A stretch of 64,000 nt of DNA from Tupaia tana (taxonomy: Eukaryota; Chordata; Mammalia; Scandentia; Tupaiidae). Shown piece after piece: positions 22,640-35,026 of the stretch (positions are counted from its first letter, which is position 1; each line of letters begins with the position of its first letter). A program made the translations under genes and the position numbers. The notes below the pieces were generated by a model that worked only from the letters and a program-made list of their open reading frames with translations, had not been told where the DNA came from and searched no databases. The stretch is from assembly GCA_026018925.1 (NCBI GenBank), contig JAKSZU010000012.1:48465207-48529206 (forward strand). Direction: 5' to 3'.

Positions 22640-23010
22640 TCAATGATTTTCTTAACCATATCCTCCAATGATGTGAAAAGCAGAAGTGAGAGACAATGTT
22701 CATTCACTTAGTGTTCAAAGTCAATAAATTTTCAGTAGTGTTTTCTGGGTTCTACTAGTGCCAGATGCCTGGGGCATGGCAATAAATAAAGCATAACTCT
22801 ACAGGAAGTGATCAGAAAAAAATAGAGCAGGGAATTTGAAACAGCAACCGGAGTGTCATGCTGGAGTTAAGTACAGGCTACTGAGGGCACTCAGTGGAGG
22901 GCAGGGCTACAGTTCAGAGGAAAGATAGGTTAGGACTTTGCTTAAGGTCACAGGTTCATAATTGGTGAGGTCCATTTTCTGACTCAGGCTGTGCTAATTC
23001 CAAGACACCT
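22640..23010 (+). repeat. Ancient L2/MIR-type remains
   Basis: 22925-23005 keeps the MIR core (ttaaggtcacaggttcataat). The stretch before it resembles the L2-type gccaggcactg region. Both are old and widely shared among mammals. Confidence 0.55.
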
Positions 23011-23454
23011 GCTCCCAACCACTGGAGTGTGAGATTTAGGTTAACAAAAATTTCAGGTGATAATTGCTTAATTTTTTTATATACTAGATCTACAGGAATT
23101 TAATTTGAACATGTTTGATTTGGATGTGGTTATTTCATAGAAGACATATGGAGTAAACGCCCAAGCTGCATTATGTTTCTAGTATGTGTCTCAGTTCCCT
23201 TTTTGGTGGCAGTGCAGGAATGAAGTGTTTGAATTTATTTTGAATCCATTTCTTTTACTTATTTCAAGGTTGTATTCCAAAAGCAATGTATATCTTTCCT
23301 GGTATCAGTGTTATTTCTGTATTTTCTTCTGTGGTCCCAAACTCATTTTTTTTTTCATTAGTATGACATAATGATCAGAATATTTTATCATACATATCTT
23401 ATGAGCAGAAATAAAAAGTTACTTGGAAATCACTTGTCAAGTAGAATGTATTAG
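23011..23454. other. No gene or clear repeat recognised
   Basis: AT-rich sequence with no convincing reading frame and no repeat that I can name. It is the downstream flank of the first OR gene. Confidence 0.4.
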
Positions 23455-23690
23455 TTGGCCAGCAAGTGGCATGGTGGTTAAGGCATTGGATCTCACATAA
23501 CTGTGAGGTTATCTGGGACCTGGTGGCATGAAAAACACTCCAGGTATGTGTGCATGTGTGCCCCATATTCCAAGCAGAGAATGGAGAAAAGTTTGCATCA
23601 TGACCACACATCACAGGGAGTGATTTCTCACTTTTCCTCGCTATCTGTCCCTCTCTAGCGTGTGCAAACACTCTATGGAAGAAATCTAAA
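23455..23690 (+). mobile_element. tRNA-derived SINE, old form
   Basis: The head ggccagcaagtggcatggtg starts at 23458 and the tail ends near aaatctaaaagg. The copy sits about 60 bp beyond the OR stop codon and might contribute to its 3' end. Confidence 0.8.
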
Positions 23691-23752
23691 AGGAAAAAAG
23701 TATTAACTGGGCCAATATTTTCAGAGATGGTGAGGAGGAAACTACTAATCTA

Positions 23753-24685
23753 TTACCTGGCAGAAGGTTTAAGTCTTTTCTTAAGTCTCCTCATGGCTGA
23801 CTTCATCTCCTGGTTCCTCAGAGTGTAGATCAAGGGGTTCAGCAGAGGGGAGATGACTGTGAAGGTGACAGAGATGGCCTTATCTGTGGGGAGGGCAGTG
23901 AAGGGCCGGGCGTAGACGTAGATGCAGGGCACAAAATGCAGGGTCACCACAGTGATGTGGGAGGTGCAGGTGGAGATGGCTTTCCTCCTGCCCTCTCCTG
24001 CTTGAGACCTCACTAACGATAATATGACCAAATAGGACACCAGGAGTAAAACAAACCACAGGGTGGAGACCATCCCATTATTGGAAATCATCAGCAACTC
24101 AAGTACAAAAATGTCAGTGCAGGCGAGTTTGAGGACCTGGGGGACGTCGCAGTAGAAAGTGTCAAGGACATTGGGCCCACAGAAGGGCAGCGGGAGCAAC
24201 AGGGAAATCTGCACAATGGAGTGGACAAAGCCCCCCACCCAGGCGGCCACAATTAGCCCAACACAACGGCCTCTACTCATGACGGTCACATAGTGCAGGG
24301 GCTTGGAGATGGCCACGTATCGATCCAGCGCCATCACTGACAAAGAAAATATATCCACCCCTCCAATAAGGTGGAAGAAGAACATCTGAGTGCAGCAGCC
24401 ATTGAAGGAAATGGTCTTGGTCTTAGACAGAAGGTCCACCAGAATCTTGGGAGCTGTGATGGAGGAAAAGCAGATATCTGCAACAGATAAATTACGGAGC
24501 AAAAAATACATGGGAGTGTGAAGGCGAGACTCACAAGTCACAGTGACCATGATGAGGAGGTTTCCCAGCAGAGTTACCACATAGACCAAAAGGAGGCAAA
24601 GAAATAAGACCAAGCTCACTTCTGGATTCTGGGTCAGGCCAAGGAAAACAAATTCTTTGACCCTGGTGCAATTTTCCTTCTCCAT
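23753..24685 (-). CDS. Olfactory receptor, family 4 subfamily D-like (OR4D9-like), intact
   Basis: A class A odorant GPCR of 310 residues in one exon, the normal OR length. It couples to Golf in the cilia of olfactory neurons; the ligand is unknown. Visible landmarks: N-glycosylation site NCT at 5-7; GN at 41-42 in TM1; LHTPMYFLL at 55-63; Cys97 and Cys179 for the conserved disulfide; [16 protein letters not shown] at 118-133 (Leu for the usual Tyr before DRY); [10 protein letters not shown] at 235-244; [14 protein letters not shown] at 280-293. The Met at 24685 fits the family start (NxTxVxEF follows). No stops or frameshifts. It closely resembles the gene at 62201-63130 and the relic at 41640-42215. 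Assignment to OR4D rests on remembered human OR4D9/OR4D1 sequence patterns. Upstream non-coding exons were not identified. Confidence 0.93.
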   Translation of the reverse strand: MEKENCTRVKEFVFLGLTQNPEVSLVLFLCLLLVYVVTLLGNLLIMVTVTCESRLHTPMYFLLRNLSVADICFSSITAPKILVDLLSKTKTISFNGCCTQMFFFHLIGGVDIFSLSVMALDRYVAISKPLHYVTVMSRGRCVGLIVAAWVGGFVHSIVQISLLLPLPFCGPNVLDTFYCDVPQVLKLACTDIFVLELLMISNNGMVSTLWFVLLLVSYLVILSLVRSQAGEGRRKAISTCTSHITVVTLHFVPCIYVYARPFTALPTDKAISVTFTVISPLLNPLIYTLRNQEMKSAMRRLKKRLKPSAR

Positions 24686-26604
24686 TGAATCATCCTCTCA
24701 TTTTCTCTTTTGTTTAAAGCTATGTCTTAAGGGGGCAGTCCTCTCTTTATTACATTTCTTACTGAGCACCGAGAATGCAGTTCATGAGCTTCTTCACTGA
24801 CAGTGTTGTTTGGAGTTTACGAAGTTGTTCACATTTTTAAGATTAAAATTATTTTGTGATCAATTAACATAATCAAATGCAAAGTCATTCAATATTTCAT
24901 TTCATATAAGATTATTTTGGGAAAGAAAATATGTTAAGTAGTGACATTTCTATAGCATATTGTAAAAAAATATTCAGTTCCTAAGGATCAGTTTGGTGCT
25001 TTGAGTAGAAATTGTTCATTATAATACGTATTTGTTTTTATCTGCTTTAAGAAAAATTTTCCATCTTCTTGTCATTTATACTGCCTTGAAAGTGAAAAGG
25101 TTCTGGTTTCCCTAGAGGGAAAAAATGAAATTATTATCTGCAGGTTCTTATTTTTATTTAAATGCTCCTGGTTGTAATTATTACTATCAGTTATTTTTCT
25201 ACACTATGTAGAAAAACATTGTAATAAGAACCTATGGATGCTTTGAAGATCTGAAAGGTGATCTATTTTTTTCCCAAAAGAAAGAATTTCCTGCTCTAGG
25301 AGGCAGTGGTATGTAGCACTAAGGGCTCTGAATTGTGGATTGGAGCATTGTTTCCACCTTGTCCTTGTTATGTCATCAACTAGCTGAACCGTGGGGGCTC
25401 TGACTCTTTCCTGTGAACTGTGTGGACTATGTTGGTTCAAGCTATTAGTGAGGAGGTGGAATCTGATCCAAGGAGGAGTTTCACTTGACTCTGCAATACT
25501 GAATGAATGTGCAGACCCTCAGATCTGAATGTAGGTACCCAAATTCAGGCTCTGCCAAAATGGAGGAACCAACAGGTGATTTTTTTTCCCCCTACTGCCC
25601 TGCTCTTCTTCCTCTTCTCTTGTCTCCATCATTACAAGAACCAACTATAGGTGGTCGAGAGGAGTTAATATGGAAACATGACAACCCCCACAGTCTTCAC
25701 AGTTCAAGAGTTAATGTATTTTGTGAATGGCTCTCTTCTGTATTGGTATGAAGAAGGGATTTTTATTTCTTCCTTTTAGATTTATTTTTTATATCTAAAG
25801 AAACGATGTTCAGAAAGGTGAGCTTGTTTCCCCACAGAACAGTGTTATGTGATCAAACTAATGAACAGATGTACTTCTGTTTAACTCTGAATCTTAATTT
25901 TATCTGCTACAGCATATACTCACTGTTTAAGCATTTAATTAATCAGAATAATTTTTTTGTATTAACTTCAGGGTAGAGGTTTTAGAGAAATAATCTAAGA
26001 CGAGTTACTTACATAAAGAATGCAAACTTTCCAACCAACTTTGTGTTCAGCCTATATTCAACCCAACCTTCCACATCATTGTAGCATCCTCAGTGAGCTG
26101 CACAACAGAAATTGGAACTGACTCTCTAAAGTTACATTCAGATCCATTCCTGACAATTCATTAGGGCCCAAACAACACTCCCTTTTATTTAAGTCATGCT
26201 TTAGTTCCTCAACACATATTTTGTGATTCTTTTAGTGTGGTTGAGATTTTCCTACTACTACCAACATATGCACATGTATGACAAAGTTCTTAATCTGGAG
26301 CAATGAATAATCTGATTCAATAAAATATATGTTATATATACCTGGGATGTGATGCTGGTACAAATATAGTGTTATGATGTATAGCAAAAGTCTGTGTGGG
26401 ACTAATTTGATACAGTTTCCCAGAGGAAGTAAAGTGTTTATTCAGTCTTAATGAATTTTCAGGAATCAGAAGGGATAGGCCATGTAAAGGAAACAGCTCA
26501 TAAAAGGTCAGTCAGTGGTGAAAATGATATACATATACTAAGAACATTGGTAAACATAGTGTGATTGGCATTGAATAGGGGAATCTGTGGAATGGAAGGA
26601 TTTT
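24686..26604. other. 5' flank of the OR gene, largely free of young repeats
   Basis: About 1.9 kb with no SINE or L1 that I recognise except a MIR-like piece (25295-25440). The OR promoter and any untranslated exon are expected here on the minus strand. I could not pinpoint a TATA box, O/E site or homeodomain site without a motif search. The reading frames seen are short and unconvincing. Confidence 0.45.
25295..25440 (+). repeat. MIR-like fragment
   Basis: It follows the MIR order (gtagcactaagggctctga, then catcaactagctg), heavily diverged. Confidence 0.4.
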
Positions 26605-26868
26605 TAAAAATTTTTAAAATTATTTATTTTTTAAATAGAGACTTTTGCTATAGGGCATGTGCACTTTCCAGAGAGACAGAAAGTGAGAAGTCATCCCCCA
26701 GCGGTGATGACCATGCTGCAATATCTTCTCCTCTATTGTCCTTTTGGGATTTTGGGCACGTACGTACACGTGCCCAGTGTGAATTTTAAGCCACCAGGTC
26801 TGGGACTCAAACCATGATCAACTATGTTGGAGTCCAGCGATGTAACCATTAAGCCATATGCTGGTCCC
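26605..26868 (-). mobile_element. tRNA-derived SINE, long form
   Basis: Tail gacttttgctatagggc and head ending atgctggtccc at 26868, moderately diverged. Confidence 0.87.
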
Positions 26869-26953
26869 AGAAGAAAATTTTTTTATCAGGCATATAAACA
26901 TTCTTACTTCTTTTTTTTTTCCCCCGAGCATTTTTTAAAGAATTATTTTACTT

Positions 26954-27201
26954 GGGACCAGCAGTTAGCGTAATGGCTATGTCGCTGGACTCCCACGTAG
27001 TCGACTGCGGTTCGCGTCCCAGACCCAGTGGCTTAAACTCACGCCGGGCGCGTGTGCGTGCGTGCCCAAGATCCTGGGAGGAGAATGGAGGAGGAGGGAT
27101 TGCGGCATGGCCATCCCCTCAGGGGGTGATTTCTCGCTTTCTGTCTCTCTGTCTGTCTGGCGAGTGCACGCACCCTATAGCAAAAACCTCTCCGAAAAAA
27201 A
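26954..27201 (+). mobile_element. Young tRNA-derived SINE, CpG-rich
   Basis: The head is nearly consensus, with A-box-like tagcgtaatgg and B-box-like ggttcgcgtcc. The flanks aaagaattattttactt at 26937-26953 and about 27203-27219 are identical, an exact 17-bp target-site duplication that points to a recent insertion. Confidence 0.95.
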
Positions 27202-27224
27202 AAAAGAATTATTTTACTTTTTAA

Positions 27225-27388
27225 CTTTTATTTATTTATTTATTTATTTTAATTTGACCAGAGAGGAACAGAGAAAGAGAGAGCAAGAGGGAAAAGATAG
27301 GAAGCCGCCAGGTCCGTGGCTTGAATGGACTGCCATTAGCCCTGTGGGACTCCAGTGCCCTTACCCACTATGCCATCTTTCGGCCCTA
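27225..27388 (-). mobile_element. tRNA-derived SINE, short form
   Basis: About 160 bp, with tail TTTA repeats, tttgaccagagaggaaca and a head ending tcggcccta. It lacks the long-form middle. Confidence 0.82.
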
Positions 27389-28179
27389 TATTCTTACTTC
27401 TTTATTAAGGGTTTTACTAGTCTATTCAATAATTTTTAGGTATTGTTTGTTTATTTTGTGAATGACTGAATTGACTCTCCTTACCTCCTAGTTCTCATAT
27501 TCAGGATTGTAAATTCTAATGTATCTCTCCATGGAGGGAGTAGGTACCATCCTTTGAGTTCTTTACTCTCAGCTCAGATCTATGTATCTGGTGTGACATG
27601 ACATGGGGTATTCTGTAAAGTGGTGATGGAAAGTTGTGGCTCTTGCTTGCGTATGGGGACTGAAAAACATAGTGACCCCTCCTGGGAGGTGATCCACACT
27701 GGATCAACTACACTTTCCTCTCTCTATCTTTTTTGGGTGAAAGCTAAGAGGGTGGTGTGATTGCACAGCAGTTGGAGGAATCATGAGAACAATGCCTACC
27801 TGTATTTTATATGCTGTTACCAATCATCCTTGAAAAATGTTAAATTATCATTACTTGTTTACTTTATATATAACTAGTTTACGTTTATTGGAGTCTTCAA
27901 ATGTATATGATAACTCGGGCCATGTTGCCATCCAGTTTACAGCCTAAAATAATGTATTTGTGCAAATTGATAAGCATCATGCATATTGAAAGTGAGCCAT
28001 ATAATGAGAGTAGAGGGAGATTTAGGGGGGACAGAAGATGTGATGGGAGATCTAATGATTTCTAGTAGTAACAAAAATTTCCACTTTAAGAAGTACTTAC
28101 TATTAGTGAAGTCATATATTAAGTTGATTAAGTTAATTCTCACCACCATCTAGTAGCTAAATGTCAATGTTATTACAAT
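27389..28179. other. No gene or repeat recognised
   Basis: Apparently unique sequence with only short frames on either strand. I see no splice-like or promoter structure I would defend. Confidence 0.4.
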
Positions 28180-28390
28180 GTTATGATTTGAAGTCCAATT
28201 CTCTTTCAGTTTTTTGAAAACCTAACTAAAACGCATATGCCATATGTGAGCCTAGAAAACTGAGAAAATTGCATTCTTCAAATCTCAGTATTATGAAATT
28301 CTTATGGAACTGTTGTTAAGGAGACAGATTTTCTTTATTGAATCTAAAGAATTTGAACACCAACCAAAATGTCTCATACAAACAATGTTA
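28180..28390 (+). repeat. Left arm of a large inverted repeat
   Basis: About 205 bp that match the reverse complement of 29245-29452. Shared blocks include gaagtccaattctct, tttttgaaaacctaacta, aaacgcatatgc and gagcctagaaaactgagaa. The spacer is about 0.85 kb. Confidence 0.85.
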
Positions 28391-29244
28391 TTGTTTTTGT
28401 ATGAGATATACTATGATTCAGTGTTCAGCAGAAGGAAAAGATGTATAAAATACAAGAGATGAAACTAGGATGGAAGAAAGGGTTCTGTGTGTGTGTATGT
28501 GTGTGTGTGTGTAAATGTTCTATTGGGTCTAAATTTGTATAACAAGAGTGTTTTACAAAGTCAGTCAGAAGATACACATTTGGCAGGAAGAAGAAATTTC
28601 CGTTAACCTTAAGTGATCTCACAAATTAACATTCAATGGTTCTTAGCAAATAGATGTCTTCTCCAACACTGAAAGGATCCCATTTCTGCATTTTTCTTAA
28701 CACAATGGCCCTAATTCTCAGTAATTAAGACCTACCTTTGTTGTTTCTGTTGCTGAGATGATCATCTTGATTCTGAAGGATTTAATATACCTGGAAGATA
28801 CTCAGAGTCACATTATTTGTATACAGTCAGTAGTGACATTTCAATTTCAGTATACCTAACCTTTACTTTAGCTAGTAATTTAGTATCTTTACCGAGTTGT
28901 GTTGGTCTTGAAACAAATGAAGATTGTGTGCTGTTTGGAACAATATATAACAGAAGATTGATGACATTACTCCTTGAAAATTTTGTTTCCAAAAGTAAAG
29001 TCCTTTGGAGGACTCAAATATATTAGAGTCCTTGCTCCATTTTCAGAAGAGAGGAAAATATCACATCTTTTAGGTCCTCTCACTGTCTCCATCTTATGTC
29101 CAAATCCCCCAGCCTTAGGCTTAATGTAAGAACTGCAGAAAGAATATTATTGGACAAGGACTGGAAACAAGTGTCTAATTCCATTGTTGGTGATGCAGTC
29201 TCAATGGGAGTTGTTAAAATGTTATGAAGTCATGCCCATATGTA
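28391..29244. other. Inverted-repeat spacer, no gene recognised
   Basis: Contains a (GT)n run at 28483-28512 and otherwise unremarkable AT-rich sequence. No supported coding region. Confidence 0.4.
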
Positions 29245-29452
29245 CACATTCACACATGTGGACATTTTGGTTGGTGTCCAAATTCTTTAGGTCCAATAAA
29301 GGAAATCTGTCTCTTTAACTATAGTTCAATCAGAATTCTGTAATATTGAGATTTAAAGAATGCAGTTTTCTCAGTTTTCTAGGCTCCTGTGTGCATATGC
29401 GTTTTAGTTAGGTTTTCAAAAAACTGGAAGAGAATTGGACTTCAAATCATTT
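29245..29452 (-). repeat. Right arm of a large inverted repeat
   Basis: Complementary partner of 28180-28390. By eye the arms agree at most positions with small indels, so they could pair but are not a recent perfect palindrome. Confidence 0.85.
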
Positions 29453-29564
29453 TCACCCAGTGCAGTTGATAATTATCCACAAAAATTATCATAGCCCAAT
29501 TTTGTTATATTTAACTACATGAACAGAATCACAATTTAGAAGATGTTTGGGGAATACACATTTG

Positions 29565-29800
29565 TCTTTTTTTTTTTTTTTTTTGAGAAGTTTTTGCTAT
29601 ATAGTGCATGCGCTTGCCAGAAAAACAGAGAGAGACAGAGAGACAGAAAGTGAGAAATCACCCTCCAGAGGGGATGGTCACACTGCAATCCCTTCTCCTC
29701 CATTCTCCTTTCAGGATCTTGGGCCAGGTCTGGGACTTGAACTGCGGTTGACTATATGGGAGCCCAGCGACATAGCCATTACACCATCTGCTGGTCCCTT
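29565..29800 (-). mobile_element. tRNA-derived SINE, long form with internal deletion
   Basis: Typical tail and head (ctgctggtccc at about 29799). The usual cacgcacgcac-rich part of the middle is missing around 29720. Confidence 0.87.
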
Positions 29801-30050
29801 ATCTCTTTAGTCAGGTAGAATAATTTGGGGACAACTAGTCAGAGTGTTAGTAAAACTATGCACACAATTATAGCATTTAATGTAGAATAATGCGATTTAT
29901 AGAATGTTTTGACATTATTAGAATCCAATTCCACTGTTTCCAGAAAGATTATGAGTTTGCATTTACCTTTTCTTTCATTTTTTTTCAGTATCCTAGTCTG
30001 CAAAGATAAGAACAGTATGAAAGAGGTCACTTCTTTTTATTTTTTTTATA
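29801..30050. other. No gene recognised
   Basis: AT-rich sequence between repeats; nothing supported. Confidence 0.35.
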
Positions 30051-30540
30051 TTACATTTAATCACCTATATCTTTTTCTCTGTGTTTTGACCTTGCATTTA
30101 TTTATTTATTTAAATTGATATTTTATCATGTCTTTACAGTATACAATTCTTTTTCCAACACAAATACCATGCATGTCAGTCAAGACAATGATATTACTAT
30201 ATACATTATCATCAGCAAATAGCTTCTCATTTTTTGTCAATTAAGCATACTTTTATCCATATTTTCCTTTCCCTTCCCCCCTTCTATACTAAACTTTTTT
30301 TTCCCACATTTTATTGATTCACAACAGATCTTAAAGTATGGACAATGGTAGAATCTAGTGACAAGTGCACTGTAATTTTCTTCTGAAACAATTTTTTTCT
30401 ATCTCTATTCCTAATCACATATATCTTTACAGTGTATAACATTTCTTTGTCCAGCACAATTACCATACATATCAGTCAAGACAAACACTACTATCCACAT
30501 CATAATCAGCAAAGAGCTTTTCATTTTTTTAGATTATGAT
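30051..30540 (-). mobile_element. Two diverged half-L1/L1 3' ends in tandem
   Basis: 30110-30230 and 30410-30520 both resemble the half-L1 3' end: a tcatgtctttacagtata-type block, then catgcatgtcagtcaagaca or catacatatcagtcaagaca. They are older than the copies at 8600 and 19150. Confidence 0.6.
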
Positions 30541-32112
30541 TATTATTATTCTGTTCTTTTTTTTTTTACATATCCACTCGCTATACATCATTTGGCTTGT
30601 AAAGAGAATTTACCTAACATGAAATACTTCTCAGACCAGTCTAGTTGAGAATACTATACATATTATCATCAACAGATAATAAAAACCATTTCTGTGTCCC
30701 ACTAATGTCATGACTATTTTTCTCCTGCTTTCATCTCTATACTCTCCCCTCCTACCCTTTCTCCTCCCCCACCCCCCGCACCTCGGCCCAGCACACTGCG
30801 TTCCACATTGTCTTCAGTCTCCATAACTATTTTCACAGCTTTTATGCCCTCCAATATTTCAATCTCTACAATACAGTGAGGATAGTTGGTATATATTAAG
30901 TGAATACATATAATGTCATTCTTTCATAGCTTGACTTGCTCCACTCAGCTATAAATCTTCCATATTCAACCACTTTCTAGCAAATGCCACGGTCTTGTTT
31001 TTTATTGCTGAATAGTATTCCATAGAGTATATGTGCCACGCTTTTTCAATCCATTCATCTGTTTGAGGACATTTGGGTTGGTTCCAAGTCTCAGCAATTG
31101 TAAATAATGCCGCAATAAACATTGATGTGCAAGCACTTTTCTGACTGAGCATTCTCCTGTCCTTTGGGTAGATACCCAGAAGTGGGATTGCTGGATCAAA
31201 TGGTAGTTCTATTTGTAGATTTTTGAGGAACCTCCATAGTATTTTCCACAGTGGCTGGAACAATTTGCATTCCCACCAGCAGTGTAGGACAGTTCCCCTT
31301 TCACCACAACCCCGCCAACACTTAACATTTTTGTATTTTTAATCTTCACCATTGTGACAAGGGTTAGGTGATATCTCATTAATCTACATCTACCTTATGA
31401 TGAAGGATGTTGAGTATTTCCTCATATGATTTTTGGCTGTTCATATGTCTTTCTTAGAGAGTTTTTGTTCAGTTCATTTTCCCATCTTTTAATTGGTTTA
31501 GTCATTTTTTTTTTTCAGGTAAACCACTTGAATTCCCTGTGTATTCTGGTTATCCGTCCTTTATCTGAAGCATAGTTTACAAAAATATTCTTACAATTGA
31601 GAGTTGTTGATTCACACTGATTACTGTGTCCTTTGCTGTGCAGAAACGTACTAATTTGATTATAGTCCATTTGTCTATTTTAGGGATTATTGCCTGTGCT
31701 TTGGGAGTCTTATTTAAGAAGTCTTTGCCTACCTCAATGTTTCCCATATCTTCCCCAGTGTTTTTCATCAGTAGTTTTATAGGTTGAGGTCTTAGGTTCA
31801 GATCTGTGATCCATTTTTGAGCTGATTTATGTTAATGGTGAAAGATGGGGGTTCAGTATCACAACTTCATCTTTCTGCAGGTGGATACCCAGTTTTTCCA
31901 GCACCATTTGCTAAAAAAGTTTTTCTTTTCTCAATGGGTTGACTGGTACTCTTTGTCAAAAATCAGTCATTTGTAAGTTTTGTGGTGTATTTATATTCTC
32001 TTTTGGGGTCTCTATTCTATTCCATTGGTCCACCTGTCTGTTTTTGTGCCAATACCATGCTGTTTTGATGATCACAGCTTTATAGTATATTTTGGGCTCA
32101 GAAAGTGAGATG
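30541..32112 (-). mobile_element. L1-C: 5'-truncated L1, 3'UTR and ORF2 C-terminus
   Basis: A minus-strand frame at 31263-30949 gives a 104-residue ORF2p tail with [27 protein letters not shown] and EYYSAIKN. A further fragment lies at 31768-31577. The homology stops abruptly at 32112, the usual 5' truncation. It is related to L1-A and L1-B. Confidence 0.85.
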
Positions 32113-32515
32113 GAATTTTTTCTTTTCTTTGATTTTCCAAGTGGATGCTTAAATTACTATTTTTATAGTAATAATTTTTTTCTTCTTGCCTAGGTTAAGC
32201 ATTTGAAGGTTAAATTATTTCCTAGCACTACTTTAGCTGATTCATTACACAAATTTTGATATTTGGTTTTATGATTTAGCTCAGAATATTATCTAGTGTC
32301 CATTGTAGCTTTTTTCTTTCACTCTGGGTTATCTACAAGTTTGTGGACTAATTTCCAAACATTTGGGGAGATTTTCCAGATAACTTTTGTTAATTTTTTT
32401 TGGATGTTATTTTGTAATCAGAGAAGATACTGTGTATATATTTATATTTTCAGCATCAGATAGATATATTTGTCAAGTAAAAGTTGTATATATTTAACAT
32501 ACAGATGTGTATGTG
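32113..32515 (-). mobile_element. Old L1 fragment, ORF2 endonuclease region joined to 3'UTR
   Basis: 32245-32510 aligns with 8518-8600 plus 10736-10930, including the same abrupt switch near tgtcaagtaaaagttgtata (about 32470). Confidence 0.6.
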
Positions 32516-32554
32516 TGTATATGTATATATATATCATATATACACATATATATT

Positions 32555-32800
32555 TTGGGAGGTTTTTGCTACAGGGCGCATGTGCTCACCAGAAAGACAG
32601 AGAGAGACAGAGAGACAAAGAGAAATCACTCCCTGGGGGTATGGCCATACCGCAAACCCTTCTTCTCCATTCTCCTCTTGGGATCTTGGGCACGCACGCA
32701 CATGCACCCGGTGTGAGTTTAAGCCACCTGGTCCGGGACTCGAACTGTGGTTGACTACATGGGAGTCCAGTGACATAGCCATTACACCAACTGCTGGTCC
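32555..32800 (-). mobile_element. tRNA-derived SINE, long form
   Basis: Head at 32800 and tail ggaggtttttgctacaggg. The A-tail complement runs into a TA/CATA simple repeat at 32515-32553. Confidence 0.9.
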
Positions 32801-33870
32801 CCCTATATGAGCAGACTTATCCTTGTCATTTTGCTACTTACCGTCTTAGTTGTTTTGCATTTTCTTATTTATATTTGTCTCCCTTTTATTTTCTTGGTGC
32901 AGTATTCTCTTAAGTATTTCTTGAAGGAGTGGCTTAGTGTTGGTGAATTCTGTCAGTTTTTGTTTCTCTGGAAATTATTTTACTTCTTCCAGTTTGAAGG
33001 ATAAACTTACCAATATGATATTCTTGGATGAAATATTTTTTCTTTGAGATTTCTAAAAATGTCATCCCATTTTTTTCCTAGCCAACATTGTTTCTGCTGA
33101 GAGGTCTCAGATTAGTTTGATGGCTTATAATTTGTAAGTAATTTCATGTGTTTCTCTTGCCATTTTTAGAATATTATCTTTTCTTTGGCTTTTTTGAATT
33201 TATCTGTAATAGGCCTTGGAGAGTGTCTTATGTTTAAACTATTTGATGTTTCTTAAATTTACTAAATTTGGATATCTGTGTGTCTCTGTAGATTTGGAAA
33301 GTTTTCATATAGTATCTATGAAAGAGATTTTTCATGTTTTACCCATCTCTTCACCTTTTGATATTCATTATGTGTATATCCAGCCACTTAATGGTGTCCA
33401 AAATTTCCCATATGTTGTCTTATTTTTTAAAGGCTATTTTTCATCCTTTTTGATGACTTGAACAAAATTGGAGGTTTTGTCTTCAAGGTCAGAGATTCTT
33501 TCTTCTACATGATATAATCATCTCTTTATAGTTTCTGTTTTATATTCTTTGTGTTCAGATGTTCTGTTTGATTTTTTTTAGGATATCTGTCTCCTTATAG
33601 AATTGATTTTTCATATCATGGAATGATTTATTTTTCATATAATGGAATCACTTTTCTCCTGGAATTGTGTGTATGTATTTCCTTGTATCTGTTTAAGTTT
33701 TGCTATGATGAATATTCTGAATGCCTTTTCTGACATTTCTGTGATTTCCTGTGTTTTATTCATTGTTGGAGAGGAGTTACTGTGTTTCTTTGGGAAAAGG
33801 TTATTTCCTTGATTTTTCATATTTCTATGTCTCTGCACTGCAATTTAGGCATTGAGTGGAGTACTTTGTC
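32801..33870 (-). mobile_element. Old L1 or HAL1 ORF1 region
   Basis: Antisense ORF1-type sequence: the order matches the ORF1 of the younger half-L1 copies (gaggtctcagattagtttga near 33110 is the counterpart of the ITADLSSE-coding stretch). A minus-strand remnant at 33838-33635 (TQEITEMSEKAFRIFIIAKL) matches the ORF1 N-terminus of copy c. Many stops. Confidence 0.65.
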
Positions 33871-34756
33871 CTAATTTTTGAAAGAAATTCTGTAATGTCT
33901 AGGTCTCTCGTATGCCCCCGACAAAGTGATCTAAGAGGGACTGAAGCCAATTTTATTTAAGATGAGAGTAGGACTTGAGTATCTTGTGTATGAGACCTGG
34001 AGGCAAAGCTGTTTTTCAGACGCACTTGGAGCCCTGGAAAGGTGGTCCAGAAGGGCCAAGCCCGTCTTTGGGATTTAAGACACTGGTACTGAGAACCTGC
34101 ATGTGACACCCAAGAGCACCACCTTTCTCAAGGCCTGCATATGTCCCCAGGAAGGTAATTGAGTGAGAGGGGAGAAAGGGAAGCCCTCAGGACCTGAGTG
34201 TGGCCTTGGCAAAGTGTTCTGGGGGTACCACCAGCTAGTTATGTCTTTCAGATCTAAGCCAAGTTTATGTATCTTGCCTCTAATTTCTGGTAACAAGTGA
34301 CCCTCTTTACTTTAATAAAGCTGTGGCAACATTGTTCAGGAGTTGCTAGATGCAAGTTTATTTGTGAGACTCCAAAACAGTCCCTACATGGCCTGTGTAG
34401 GACATCCAGAGGGCAGAGTGATCATCTGTGCCTGGATGTGGCTCTGGAAAAATCATCAAGGTGGGGCCAGAGGCAAAACTGTCTTTGAGAACTTCAAGCA
34501 GAGACTTCAATCTTTAGAGCCTGGGGATTCAGGGAAGCTGATTGGATGAGAGCAGACTCCTGTTAGAGGTTAGATGGTTAGTTGGGGGCAGGTGCCATTT
34601 TCTGGAATTTGAGTCTGAAGGGAGGAAGTGTGCAGGCCTTTTCTGCTTGTCATAGGGAGGGTAGTGATCAAGTTCCTCAGTCTCTTTGAAAGAGAAATGT
34701 TCTGTTTTGCATCTTCTGCTCCACTGGGCTGCTCAGTTAGGTTTGCAAGATGGTGT
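33871..34756 (-). mobile_element. Probable 5'UTR of the old L1
   Basis: It is directly upstream (minus strand) of the ORF1 remnant and GC-richer than its surroundings, with weakly repeated blocks such as gaggcaaagctgt (34010s) and gaggcaaaactgt (34470s). No supported gene. Assignment is by position. Confidence 0.45.
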
Positions 34757-35026
34757 AGTACTCTTTTTTTTTTGGAGAGATTTTCGCTATAGGGCATGTG
34801 CGCTCACCAGACAGATAGAGAGAGACATAGAGACAGAAAGCGAGAAATCACCCCCCAGGGGGGATGGTCTTGCCGCAATCCCTTCTCCTCCATTGACTTC
34901 TCGGGATCTTGGGCATGCACACACACGCGCCCGGCGTGAGTTTTAACCCACCGGGTCCGGGACGCAAACCGCAGGCGACTACGTGGGAGTCCAGTGACAT
35001 GGCCATTATGCTAACTGCTGGTTCCC
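34757..35026 (-). mobile_element. Young tRNA-derived SINE with exact target-site duplication
   Basis: agatggtgtagtactctt precedes (about 34747-34764) and follows (35027-35044) the element. The middle and head are close to consensus. Confidence 0.94.
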
